In this document: piece by piece, positions 31,337 to 37,963 of the stretch
Position numbering within the stretch: the first letter of the stretch is position 1
Layout of the letters: each line of letters begins with the position of its first letter
DNA from: a virus
Strand: one strand, 5' to 3'
Length of the DNA: 41,830 nt
Virus record (IMG/VR): IMGVR_UViG_3300044680_000165
Span: 1 to 41,830 of that record
Made by a program: the position numbers and the translations under genes
The notes under the pieces: model-generated
Databases searched by the model: none
What the model was told of the DNA's origin: nothing
The model's input: the letters and a program-made list of their open reading frames with translations, nothing else

Positions 31337-31470
31337 GGTTTATTCGTCCGATCCGGCGAAAGATTTTCCTGCTGATTCCCTCCAAGAACATCTGCTGCCG
31401 AGGGCTCCCGCGAGGGCGCAGCCGGAACTTTCTTATCGTGCAATGGGCAACCAGCGGGATTATTTTCCAT
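31333..31470 (-). CDS. Small Pro/Ser-rich early protein
   Basis: 45 residues from ATG 31470, which overlaps the end of the zinc-finger gene before it. MENNPAGCPLHDKKVPAAPS and NLSPDRTNKP are hydrophilic and probably disordered. Chosen over a longer frame starting at 31626 because that frame is antisense-like over the zinc-finger gene. Function unknown. Confidence 0.45.
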   Translation of the reverse strand: MENNPAGCPLHDKKVPAAPSREPSAADVLGGNQQENLSPDRTNKP

Positions 31471-31633
31471 AACGTCGCTGAAAGTCGTCTTCCTCCGCTT
31501 TACGCATGAGATGAAACCGAGCTGCATGATGGCCAGATTTGATCGTATTCGCGTAAGTGATACAAGGCTTGCCGATATTGGCCTTGCAGGTCGGGCAAAC
31601 AAACTCACGTTCTTTACGCTGGCCATAGCTCAT
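31460..31633 (-). CDS. Phage-type CPxC...C...H zinc-finger protein
   Basis: 57 residues. FVCPTCKANIGKPC (residues 11-24) and SGHHAARFHLM (33-43) form the compact 'CPxC....G.PC.......HxxR' zinc finger well known in small actinophage and proteobacterial-phage proteins. Starts right at the end of the preceding gene (ATATGAGC, ATGA overlap). A paralogue with the same motif is at 38951-39136. Probably nucleic-acid binding. Confidence 0.72.
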   Translation of the reverse strand: MSYGQRKEREFVCPTCKANIGKPCITYANTIKSGHHAARFHLMRKAEEDDFQRRYGK

Positions 31634-31818
31634 ATTTTTGTCTCCGGTACTCCCACAGGTTCATTCTTCATCGCCGAATTTTTACCCATTTTTGGCTTGG
31701 CAACCTGGCACCGTTGGCACAGATGCTCGTCTCGTTCAAAAACTCTCTGACGGGCATGATCGTCCAAAGCCTTGATCCATCGCCGGCGCCGCTGCGTTTT
31801 CTTTGAGCTGCGGATCAC
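31630..31818 (-). CDS. HNH-like fragment or small basic protein
   Basis: 62 residues: basic N-terminus (SSKKTQRRRRWIKALDDHAR) and QRVFERDEHLCQRCQVAKPK. 'R.RVF.RD...C..C' is how many HNH nucleases begin, but the second half with the HNH His/Asn is absent, so it may be a truncated remnant or a small zinc-binding protein. Coupled to the genes on both sides. Confidence 0.55.
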   Translation of the reverse strand: MIRSSKKTQRRRRWIKALDDHARQRVFERDEHLCQRCQVAKPKMGKNSAMKNEPVGVPETKI

Positions 31819-31970
31819 TTCAATTCTTTCGCGGCGAATTCCAGAAACCGCTCTTCAAACTCCACTGGGGAATACACACCCTTGTGAACCAGCAGAGTGT
31901 TGATCGCATACACCGTAGCTCGGAAGCGGTCATCGCGGGACATCTTTTCCATTGCCTCTTCAAAAGTCAT
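31815..31970 (-). CDS. Small early protein
   Basis: 51 residues: MTFEEAMEKMSRDDRFRATV then YAINTLLVHKGVYSPVEFEE and RFLEFAAKEL. Helical; 'F...F.....' C-terminal packing is typical of a small folded domain. Overlaps both neighbours by four bases. No family recognised. Confidence 0.6.
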   Translation of the reverse strand: MTFEEAMEKMSRDDRFRATVYAINTLLVHKGVYSPVEFEERFLEFAAKELK

Positions 31971-32212
31971 TTAGTTCCCTCCGGCCAGTGCTGATCCAGC
32001 CCTGAATCTTCCATGCGAAACTTTAAATTCTGTACGCCGATCTGCAATAAGTTCGCAGTTTCGATCCGGTCTCCCTGGCAGTGCTCTAAAGCGTACAAAA
32101 TTACTGAATGCTCGAAGCGGTTCAGGATCTCCGCCAAGCCTTGCCCTTTACTCAGGGCACTGGAGATTAGGTCGCGGACTGCCGGCGGTTTAACTACTAA
32201 GTTTGCGCTCAT
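31967..32212 (-). CDS. Fis-type HTH DNA-binding protein (1)
   Basis: 81 residues from ATG 32212 with GAGGAAT upstream. The C-terminal half is a Fis/NtrC-tail HTH: FEHSVILYALEHCQGDRIET, ANLLQIGVQNLKFRMEDSGL, in the expected 'E...I..AL....G....A..LLGI....L...'. A second protein of this kind lies at 34459-34692. Fis-type proteins bend DNA and tune transcription or replication. Confidence 0.72.
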   Translation of the reverse strand: MSANLVVKPPAVRDLISSALSKGQGLAEILNRFEHSVILYALEHCQGDRIETANLLQIGVQNLKFRMEDSGLDQHWPEGTK

Positions 32213-32393
32213 GCAAATTCCTCGATTTCTTTGACCACCGCTCCATCTCTGTATCATGGGCCACGGTCTGCATCGGATGGTCCAAGTACAACTGTGGCGC
32301 TTCTGTAAGCGTCCAACACACAAATAGCGGCTTCCAGGTTTCGGGATCAATGACTGGCTGGCCATTCTCCTGCAAAAGAGGCTGGTAACTCAT
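32190..32393 (-). CDS. Hypothetical early protein
   Basis: 67 residues from ATG 32393, coupled by ATGA. It reads MSYQPLLQENGQPVIDPETW, KPLFVCWTLTEAPQLYLDHP; the end is basic (KKSRNLHERKLSS). No family recognised. Confidence 0.55.
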   Translation of the reverse strand: MSYQPLLQENGQPVIDPETWKPLFVCWTLTEAPQLYLDHPMQTVAHDTEMERWSKKSRNLHERKLSS

Positions 32394-32608
32394 TCGCCGA
32401 TCGCAGCCGCCTTTCCGTCGTGATAAACCTTTTTGGGCTTCGGTTCTTTGTTGAAATTTACAACTTTCGCGCAATGACACCGCTCTACACACCACATCGG
32501 AGCCCCTGTCAGTTGCGATGTTCCCATAATCCGTTTCCAACCTTCGCCGCCGCAGTCCGAACATGCCGGATTGAGTACCAGACGGAGCCAAGGCTTATGA
32601 CGCTTCAC
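32390..32608 (-). CDS. Zinc-knuckle early protein, DnaJ-like spacing
   Basis: 72 residues from GTG 32608. CSDCGGEGWKRI and CVERCHC give a CxxCxGxG-type knuckle like the central repeat of DnaJ and of phage replication-accessory proteins. N-terminus basic, C-terminus Lys-rich. It could bind ssDNA or RNA, or be structural; unproven. Confidence 0.6.
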   Translation of the reverse strand: MKRHKPWLRLVLNPACSDCGGEGWKRIMGTSQLTGAPMWCVERCHCAKVVNFNKEPKPKKVYHDGKAAAIGE

Positions 32609-32787
32609 TTTACACCCAACTGGCGGGCCTGCTCACGTAATACTTTTCGGCGGTCATCCCACTCTCTATCCGATAGAGGTTGCGGCATCTTATGTAGGTT
32701 TTGCACATTTTCCACAGAAATAGTAAGAGTTTTTCCCCTTGACTTCCCCCTTTCTCCCCCCTTATGATCCCCGCTCTTAACCCCCAT
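32605..32787 (-). CDS. Small charged early protein
   Basis: 60 residues; AAAAGGGGATGCG upstream of ATG. MGVKSGDHKGGERGKSRGKT then PLSDREWDDRRKVLREQARQ LGVK. A competing 104-codon frame spans the same region; this one has the better Shine-Dalgarno and couples to the next GTG. Moderate confidence only. Confidence 0.42.
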   Translation of the reverse strand: MGVKSGDHKGGERGKSRGKTLTISVENVQNLHKMPQPLSDREWDDRRKVLREQARQLGVK

Positions 32788-32832
32788 CGCATCCCCTTTT
32801 CAGAATCTACTACTACTCCGGGCTTCACAAAA

Positions 32833-33126
32833 TCAAACGTCATAATCAAAACCGGGCAGCCCGTGAAGGTATGGCCTAGGTTTCGGCGTCGCTGATACCT
32901 CGCGCACACTGTGCATTTGCTCACCCTTGGCCGATTTACTCCGCTTGACCCATCCGGTCGCCAAAATCTGCTGACGCCGTAGAATCCGCTTTAAACGCAT
33001 ATATCCGAGACGGTCCAATCGCTGGCAAACTACCGAGCACGTGATGCCCTTTTTCTTGAGCCGATCCAAGGGCACTAAATTGTCACATTCAGGGCGAACG
33101 CAGCGCCGTTGAAAGTCAGTTTCCAT
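32833..33126 (-). CDS. Early protein with two Cys pairs and basic helix
   Basis: 97 residues: RRCVRPECDNLVPLDRLKKK then GITCSVVCQRLDRLGYMRLK, so four Cys as a zinc-like set followed by a basic recognition-type helix (RLKRILRRQQILATGW). Likely nucleic-acid binding. It follows the stem-loop region after the ATPase gene. Confidence 0.6.
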   Translation of the reverse strand: METDFQRRCVRPECDNLVPLDRLKKKGITCSVVCQRLDRLGYMRLKRILRRQQILATGWVKRSKSAKGEQMHSVREVSATPKPRPYLHGLPGFDYDV

Positions 33127-33176
33127 GAGCTTGATAGAGGGACTCGGAAAATTGGAATAAACCGAATCCCCCTACC

Positions 33177-33220
33177 AAGCTGCCCACCGGGGGAAAGCGC
33201 CGTGGGGAGTGGGCAAGCTT
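33177..33220 (-). other. Stem-loop after the ATPase gene
   Basis: Arms AAGCTGCCCAC (33177-33187) and GTGGGCAAGCTT (33209-33220) pair over 11 bases with one bulge and enclose a GC-rich 21-base loop. It lies just past the ATPase stop. No T-run follows on the minus strand, so it is either an attenuating or RNA-stabilising hairpin, not a classical terminator. Confidence 0.55.
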
Positions 33221-33223
33221 AAA

Positions 33224-34450
33224 CTAGAACGCTTCTTCCAAAACCTCCTGACCTTTACCGTTGACCTGGGCCAAAGTCTGCTCGGCTCGGGCTTGCAACA
33301 ACGTCATGCTTTTGCCAGGATTCACGCAATCCTCTTTTGCCATCTCGACTTGAGCCAACAGATCAGCATCCGTCGAAGCTGGTTCCAACTTCAGCCGCTT
33401 TTCGAGGGCCATCAAGACCCGAACGCATTCCTGGATCTGCACTAACGGCTTGTTCTCAAATGCTGTCTTGCTTCGCAGTCCGGTGATGGCTTCTCCCACA
33501 ACGCGACGCGCCGATTTCATAGCCGCCGACGATCCAGAGAAGAGAATTTCCATTGTGGCATCCCATTCCTCGACCGCCTGGATGCGAAGTTGCTGGTTGT
33601 GGTAGTAATCGCCCCGACCATCATCTGGGATCAGGCATTCACTGGTGCCAGGTTCGATTGTGGCTTGCTCCCCGGTCTGCTGAACAAAATCAAAATGCGG
33701 TTTCAGGTCGGCCCAAACCACGCGATAGCCGCCAGGCTCATACTTCGGCTTGTCGGCCCAGCGGAATACCCGGCCATTCAGAGCCCAAGTGCGATCTTTC
33801 AGCACGTCGGCCCGGTGGATCATGCGCCCTTCGCCTTCGCGCTCTTCGCCGCGGACTTTCTTGGCTTTCCGCTCAAGACTCAACTCGAAAAGCAGATCAG
33901 GCTCATAGCCGAACGATTCCGAACCGCCCGCCTTAAATGCTGTCCCAGTCTTAACCAGTTTCGTTTTGCCTTCCTTCTCTTCGTCTTGGATCTCTTCCAT
34001 GACGTTGCCGAGGCGTCCAATAGCAATGCAGTGCATCTTCGAGTTGCGAAATGCGGTTACGTACTCATTCCACTGTTGGCGAATATCACCCCAAACGTTG
34101 ATTGGGATGTAACCGCGATTCTTGGCCTTGAATGCCTGCATGATCTCCATCCACATAGTGGTGAGCTGGTCCACTACGTACACGCAAGCGCCGGCGCGTT
34201 CAGCATCCCGGATGTCGCGGAGCATCCCTACAAAGGTCGGAACCTTGCGCTGAATCAGTTCAATCTTCTCCGGGATGAAAATGCGCGGCTTTACGAACTG
34301 CCATGCTGGTTCGGTATCCGTTACCCAGACGGGCGCACCGGAATGGATTTCCTTCGAAAGGGATGCTGCAATCAAAGCTGCGGTGGTCGATTTACCGGAG
34401 CCCTGACCGCCGAAAATGCCGATCTTTAACGGGATCACTGTCTTATTCAT
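33224..34450 (-). CDS. P-loop ATPase, Sak4/RecA-like phage recombination type
   Basis: 408 residues with AGGAGGG before ATG. Walker A GGQGSGKST (14-22), Walker B CVYVVDQLT (89-97), and a sensor-like HCIAIGRLGN (about 140-150). The single-domain RecA core with GIFGGQGSGK at the extreme N-terminus is the layout of phage AAA_24/Sak4-type proteins, which in other phages anneal or load ssDNA. The C-terminal ~130 residues (helical, ending LAQVNGKGQEVLEEAF) are less conserved. It is the only plausible DNA-metabolism gene in this genome. No SSB is recognisable beside it. Confidence 0.78.
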   Translation of the reverse strand: MNKTVIPLKIGIFGGQGSGKSTTAALIAASLSKEIHSGAPVWVTDTEPAWQFVKPRIFIPEKIELIQRKVPTFVGMLRDIRDAERAGACVYVVDQLTTMWMEIMQAFKAKNRGYIPINVWGDIRQQWNEYVTAFRNSKMHCIAIGRLGNVMEEIQDEEKEGKTKLVKTGTAFKAGGSESFGYEPDLLFELSLERKAKKVRGEEREGEGRMIHRADVLKDRTWALNGRVFRWADKPKYEPGGYRVVWADLKPHFDFVQQTGEQATIEPGTSECLIPDDGRGDYYHNQQLRIQAVEEWDATMEILFSGSSAAMKSARRVVGEAITGLRSKTAFENKPLVQIQECVRVLMALEKRLKLEPASTDADLLAQVEMAKEDCVNPGKSMTLLQARAEQTLAQVNGKGQEVLEEAF

Positions 34451-34458
34451 AAGCCCTC

Positions 34459-34692
34459 CTAGGCTGGTTTTGGGGGTCTTTTGCCCCGGCTGTCCGGGAA
34501 AACTTTATCCAATCCTAATGCCTGCATGTGGCGTGCCAAAGTATTGCGATGGACACCCAGAATCCGCGCGGCGCGGCTGCGGTTGCCTCCCGTTTTTTTC
34601 AGGGCCAGTTGGATGATGCAAGTTCTTGCATTCATCATGGCTTCGTCGAAGCTCAAGGAGGTCAGCGGGATTTGTAAAGTAGCCACATCCAT
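34459..34692 (-). CDS. Fis-type HTH DNA-binding protein (2)
   Basis: 77 residues. FDEAMMNARTCIIQLALKKT GGNRSRAARILGVHRNTLAR HMQALGLDKV is the Fis/NtrC-tail HTH signature, with 'GGN.S.AAR.LG..RNTL..'. The start overlaps the preceding stop (TTTAGATG). It precedes the ATPase gene in the operon. Confidence 0.8.
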   Translation of the reverse strand: MDVATLQIPLTSLSFDEAMMNARTCIIQLALKKTGGNRSRAARILGVHRNTLARHMQALGLDKVFPDSRGKRPPKPA

Positions 34693-34902
34693 CTAAAGTT
34701 TGTCCAGGCTTACAGTCTCAAAGAACCGTCTTCGTCGCGGCGGGGTCAGAACGTAAGCCACTCCTCCCAATTCGGGATTCGGGCTCAGAATTCTCGCCAA
34801 ATCCAGCAGCGCCCGACCGGCGCACTTGGGGCAAACGTCCGTGGCCGACTCCACTACATGCTCGCAATCGAGACAGAGCTTGGCCCTCAGCAGAGGGATC
34901 AC
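34693..34902 (-). CDS. Zinc-ribbon early protein
   Basis: 69 residues from GTG 34902, a GTGA overlap with the preceding membrane gene. CLDCEHVVESATDVCPKCAG (10-29) is a four-Cys zinc ribbon. The rest is beta-like and basic (YVLTPPRRRRFFETVSLDKL). Chosen over a longer frame from 35181, which merges this gene with shadow sequence. Function unknown. Confidence 0.66.
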   Translation of the reverse strand: MIPLLRAKLCLDCEHVVESATDVCPKCAGRALLDLARILSPNPELGGVAYVLTPPRRRRFFETVSLDKL

Positions 34903-35009
34903 TGATGAACCAACTTTCCAAGAAACTGACTGAGCGCCCAGGCCGCACAATACAATGCCACCACGACAATCACGATGCAGGCCAATAGGATCCAGAGCGT
35001 GTCTTTCAT
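34899..35009 (-). CDS. Single-span membrane miniprotein
   Basis: 36 residues: MKDTLWILLACIVIVVVALY then CAAWALSQFLGKLVHQ. One transmembrane helix with a short N-terminus and a polar tail. TAATG and GTGA overlaps couple it on both sides. Possibly an envelope or superinfection-exclusion peptide. Confidence 0.62.
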   Translation of the reverse strand: MKDTLWILLACIVIVVVALYCAAWALSQFLGKLVHQ

Positions 35010-35188
35010 TACAGTTCGGTCTCCGGCTCGAAAATTTCCGTGCTCCAGATAGGCTCTCCGATTTTCTCCGGCTGCGGGCAGTAGTTGCCTTTGTAGGAGT
35101 GTTCGCCTTCGGTTTTGTGGCACTTCCGGCAGACACGTTCCAGCGGTTCCAATTGCAATTCGAGGGAGAGCTTGCGATCACTGCCCAT
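35009..35188 (-). CDS. Small Cys/His early protein
   Basis: 59 residues: MGSDRKLSLELQLEPLERVC, RKCHKTEGEHSYKGNYCPQP EKIGEPIW. CxxCH plus H and C ligands could bind zinc. Overlaps the secreted gene before it by 11 bases and the membrane gene after it by TAATG. Confidence 0.6.
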   Translation of the reverse strand: MGSDRKLSLELQLEPLERVCRKCHKTEGEHSYKGNYCPQPEKIGEPIWSTEIFEPETEL

Positions 35189-35507
35189 ATTTCACCCGAT
35201 TCTTCCGCGCCGTCCGCTTTTCGAGCTTCACCAAGCCGTAAGAAACCAGGGATCCGGCGGAGATGTAGAGCAAATGCGTCTTGTTGAAGTTCTGACCGTA
35301 CCGCGCTTCATTGGCGATTCCCGCAGCTTCTCCAGCCAGCAGGCCGATCCAGGGCTTCGTTGCCACCCCTACGGGCATCGAAACCAAGGCTCCGAAGGCG
35401 AAATCCTCGCCCCGGTGAAACGAATAACTGTCCTGAGCCGGTGCGTTCGGCAGTTCCGCCGCCGAAGCCGTCAAACTGAGCGCCAAAATCAAAGCAAAAA
35501 CCCTCAT
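35178..35507 (-). CDS. Secreted-type early protein
   Basis: 109 residues with GGGAGACAC before ATG. Signal peptide MRVFALILALSLTASAAELP (cleavage probably after ASA). The mature part has small-residue hydrophobic stretches (FAFGALVSMPVGVATKPWIG, AGSLVSYGLVK) and a basic end. It could be an envelope protein that blocks superinfection. No family recognised. Confidence 0.6.
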   Translation of the reverse strand: MRVFALILALSLTASAAELPNAPAQDSYSFHRGEDFAFGALVSMPVGVATKPWIGLLAGEAAGIANEARYGQNFNKTHLLYISAGSLVSYGLVKLEKRTARKNRVKYGQ

Positions 35508-35546
35508 AAAGTGTCTCCCGAATCAGAATTCCTACCAAGAACCTGA

Positions 35547-35732
35547 TTAACGGGCGTTCGCCATTGCATTCCGGTTGGCCGCGTCCTGATTGGCCTTGCG
35601 GCGTGCACATTCCGGGGTGTGGCAGCGGTGTTTGTAAAAATCACAGGTACAGACTGGGTTGAGATTCCGCTCCGAAACAGCGATCATACGCTCGGTAAAG
35701 GAGTCAAACGGGATAATCAGTTCGTTTTCCAT
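35547..35732 (-). CDS. First gene of the early operon, Cys-rich
   Basis: 61 residues from ATG 35732. This start is chosen because it lies exactly six bases after the -10 of a near-consensus promoter; the transcript would be leaderless. MENELIIPFDSFTERMIAVS then NPVCTCDFYKHRCHTPECAR, a C-C-C-C/H set that could bind zinc. Codons beyond are hydrophilic. Function unknown; the first early product is often a host-takeover factor. Confidence 0.65.
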   Translation of the reverse strand: MENELIIPFDSFTERMIAVSERNLNPVCTCDFYKHRCHTPECARRKANQDAANRNAMANAR

Positions 35733-35738
35733 TGCCCC

Positions 35739-35767
35739 AATATAGGGCATGCCCACTTTTGAGTCAA
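35739..35767 (-). promoter_or_regulatory. Early leftward promoter, near-consensus sigma70, leaderless spacing
   Basis: On the minus strand TTGACT (35762-35767), exactly 17-base spacer, TATATT (35739-35744), GGGGCA, then ATG 35732. It follows the late-operon terminator and opens the early operon. The geometry matches the plus-strand promoters at 5061, 21214 and 40295. Confidence 0.75.
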
Positions 35768-35822
35768 CCTAAAAATGGTGCAAAATTAGCACAGAAGTCA
35801 CAGCTTTCGCACAGACTTTGGT

Positions 35823-35853
35823 AACAAAAATGCCCCAGCTTTGGGCCGGGGCA
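35823..35853 (-). terminator. Rho-independent terminator of the late operon
   Basis: On the minus strand, arms TGCCCC and GGGGCA (35831-35836 with 35848-35853) form a short GC stem and are followed by TTTTTGTT. It lies just after the stop of the last late gene (35871) and before the early promoter. Confidence 0.6.
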
Positions 35854-35870
35854 AAATCAGCGATTGGGTT

Positions 35871-36032
35871 TCAGGCAGCTTTATGGAGGGTTTCGCGGTC
35901 GATCCGCTGTTCTAGTTCATCGAGTAGCTTCTCGTCTTGTTTCTGGCATTCCGGGGAACGCCGTTTGCCGCGTTCGATCTGGTCTTGCAGGTGTAAGTAC
36001 AGCTCTCCGTACCGCTTTTCCAGGATGTTCAT
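35871..36032 (-). CDS. Small charged coiled-coil protein
   Basis: 53 residues from ATG 36032, which has GGGAGGCGG upstream. Charged helix: MNILEKRYGELYLHLQDQIE then RGKRRSPECQKQDEKLLDEL and EQRIDRETLHKAA. Last gene before the terminator. Function unknown. Confidence 0.58.
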   Translation of the reverse strand: MNILEKRYGELYLHLQDQIERGKRRSPECQKQDEKLLDELEQRIDRETLHKAA

Positions 36033-36111
36033 AGTGTCCGCCTCCCAGCGGCAAGGGCACATTGAACACTTTTGTCACGAATCGTGTCTGAGCAAAATTG
36101 CACATTTTCGT

Positions 36112-36330
36112 TTATTCGAGCAAGCCCTTTTGCCGCAGGAACCACAAAACAAATTCTACCCGGGTGGACATGCCGGAAAGATCGTAAAGCTTCTTCACGG
36201 TGATTTTTACCATGTTCTCCGACACGCCCAGGGCTTCTCCGATTGCCCGATTCCGCAGGCCTTGAGCCACGAGTTCAGCTATTTCTCTCTGTCGCGGCGT
36301 GAATTCAGCGTAAGGGGACAATGAACACAT
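36112..36330 (-). CDS. LuxR-type HTH regulator (DNA-binding domain only)
   Basis: 72 residues. FTPRQREIAELVAQGLRNRA IGEALGVSENMVKITVKKLY DLSGMSTRVEFVLWFL is the LuxR/GerE HTH ('LTxREREVAxLVAxGLxNKxIAxxLxxSxxTVKxHxxxIxxKLGVxxRxELV'). It lacks any receiver or signal domain. The gene starts inside the last 26 bases of the preceding propeller gene, at the end of the late operon just upstream of the early promoter region. It may sense or drive a switch. Confidence 0.82.
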   Translation of the reverse strand: MCSLSPYAEFTPRQREIAELVAQGLRNRAIGEALGVSENMVKITVKKLYDLSGMSTRVEFVLWFLRQKGLLE

Positions 36331-37555
36331 CTCCCTGGGTTTGTCCCTGCCAATCCGAGCAGAACAACATAAATTTGCCGTCCTGAGAGACCGAACCTAT
36401 CGCATTCTGGATCGAGAACAGCGGCGATTTCCCGGTGTTGAAGGTGTGACAGAAGCGCATGACCTTCGATTGTTCGAAGCCTAGTATTTCATTTTCCCAC
36501 GGCTGGGTAATCGGGTTCGGAGTGTGGGAAGTGGAAAAGAACGCTTCCTGATCGGCATCGCTCACATTGTTCCAACTGGGATGCTGGTCGAGTGGTGGCT
36601 TTATGGTTGGAACTGGGATAATTTCGGGTACCGGGTTCCCTGGCTGGGTAAAGAGACGTGATTGATATTGACCAAAGGGGGTTCCGCCATTATTGATCCA
36701 GAGGTCGAAACCTTCCGTGAAATGCCCATCGGTGAAATTCGAGACAACCGACATTTCGAGGGTATCGAGGTTCCAGAAGTGCTTGTCTTTGACGGTGTTT
36801 CCATCAACCGAGCCCACGGCAATAATCAGCCAATCGCCGCCCGGGGAAATCTTCACATTGTGAATTGTGAATCGGTCGGAACTTTGGATGGTTCCGGTTT
36901 TCCCCCACTGCCCGGAAACTTGACCGGTTTGCGTATCAAATTTGCGCCAGCCCTTGCCAGTGCGATAAAGCATGATCGTGGTTCCTGTGCCTTGCGCGCC
37001 GGCGTTCGAGAGAGCAATGGCGAAAGTCTTCCCATTGGCCGAGCATCCGCCCACGGATTGCCAAGTGGGACTGAAACCAGGCAATGCTGTCGAAAAATCG
37101 CACAGCAGAATTGGACTGGGAGGAATGGTGGCGGTGAAGGAATACATCCAGATTTTCAGACCGTCATAGCGGAAAAGCACGTCGGCGGCTTTTGAGAACT
37201 CACACGCTCCCCCACCTTCGATGCAGAACGTCCCTTGGGGAAACGCTGCCGGATAAAGCGGAAATGTCCGGAAATTCACCGGATCAAAACCCATGACAAA
37301 CTGCCGCGTCCCTTGGTCTTCAAAGCAGAACTTGGTCGAAGTCCGGTTCCACACATTCACATCTGCGGATCCTCCGATACCTGCGAAGTAGGCAAAATTC
37401 GGATGCTGGGGATTGAAGTTCGGGCCGGTCACGCGCAGAATCGGGCAGTTGAAATCGAGATCGATAGCGATTGACCCTACCGGAGGGATCGGCGGGACTT
37501 TTGAGATCGGGATGACGGCGAAGTCGGTTCGCGCGGAGTAAGCTGCTGGCTTCAT
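36305..37555 (-). CDS. Beta-propeller-like protein of the late operon
   Basis: 416 residues with TAGGATCAA before ATG. The sequence reads as repeated strand blocks typical of WD40/TolB-like propellers: CNGKTFAIALSNAGAQGTGT-type turns (GCSANGKTFAIALSNAGAQG), ISPGGDWLIIAVGSVDGNTV, SVSQDGKFMLFCSDWQGQTQ ('S.DGK......W'). No Sec leader is present. It could be a tail or fibre accessory, or an envelope protein. The sequence style is closer to soil-bacterial surface proteins than to known phage proteins. Confidence 0.6.
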   Translation of the reverse strand: MKPAAYSARTDFAVIPISKVPPIPPVGSIAIDLDFNCPILRVTGPNFNPQHPNFAYFAGIGGSADVNVWNRTSTKFCFEDQGTRQFVMGFDPVNFRTFPLYPAAFPQGTFCIEGGGACEFSKAADVLFRYDGLKIWMYSFTATIPPSPILLCDFSTALPGFSPTWQSVGGCSANGKTFAIALSNAGAQGTGTTIMLYRTGKGWRKFDTQTGQVSGQWGKTGTIQSSDRFTIHNVKISPGGDWLIIAVGSVDGNTVKDKHFWNLDTLEMSVVSNFTDGHFTEGFDLWINNGGTPFGQYQSRLFTQPGNPVPEIIPVPTIKPPLDQHPSWNNVSDADQEAFFSTSHTPNPITQPWENEILGFEQSKVMRFCHTFNTGKSPLFSIQNAIGSVSQDGKFMLFCSDWQGQTQGDVFIVPLR

Positions 37556-37561
37556 TTGATC

Positions 37562-37921
37562 CTACTGCACTGAAATTTGTGGGTTTTGGGGTTGACTGGG
37601 TGGCACTGGTATCTGTGCGCCAACCTCCGAAGAGGGAGCGCTTGATAGACCCCCGGCTATCTGAACAGCCGTGTAGTAGTAAGACGTGGATGGAAGCACG
37701 GTTGAATCGATGTAAGGCGAGGCTGTGGGCGCAGCATTCAATGGAGGCAGGATATAGTTCTCCGTTCCGGGCAGCACCGCCCGATAGATATTTGCGAGCG
37801 GAGCTGCTGTCCATCGGATGCAGACTTGCGGATGGCCAGGATTCGGATTGGCCGGACAGACCCCTTGAGCAAAGGCGATTGGAACTGAGAGCCAGACAGC
37901 AAGAAGAGCGAGATATTTCAT
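37562..37921 (-). CDS. Secreted fibronectin-III-like protein
   Basis: 119 residues from ATG 37921 with GAGGAATCC upstream. Leader MKYLALLAVWLSVPIAFAQG. The mature part (HPQVCIRWTAAPLANIYRAV, SPYIDSTVLPSTSYYYTAVQ, SSAPSSEVGAQIP) has the 'W....-.Y.V.R......Y.D..v.....Y.Y.V.A.......S..S..V' layout of an Fn3 domain. It is probably surface-exposed or periplasmic and may bind sugars or host protein. Confidence 0.68.
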   Translation of the reverse strand: MKYLALLAVWLSVPIAFAQGVCPANPNPGHPQVCIRWTAAPLANIYRAVLPGTENYILPPLNAAPTASPYIDSTVLPSTSYYYTAVQIAGGLSSAPSSEVGAQIPVPPSQPQNPQISVQ

Positions 37922-37963
37922 GGATTCCTCGATCCCAAAAGTGAGGCATGGTACCATAGAGCC

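Noticed and set aside
34693-35181. 162-codon minus frame
   Set aside because: Its first half overlaps two better supported, coupled genes; only the C-terminal 69 codons (from GTG 34902) fit a zinc-ribbon protein.
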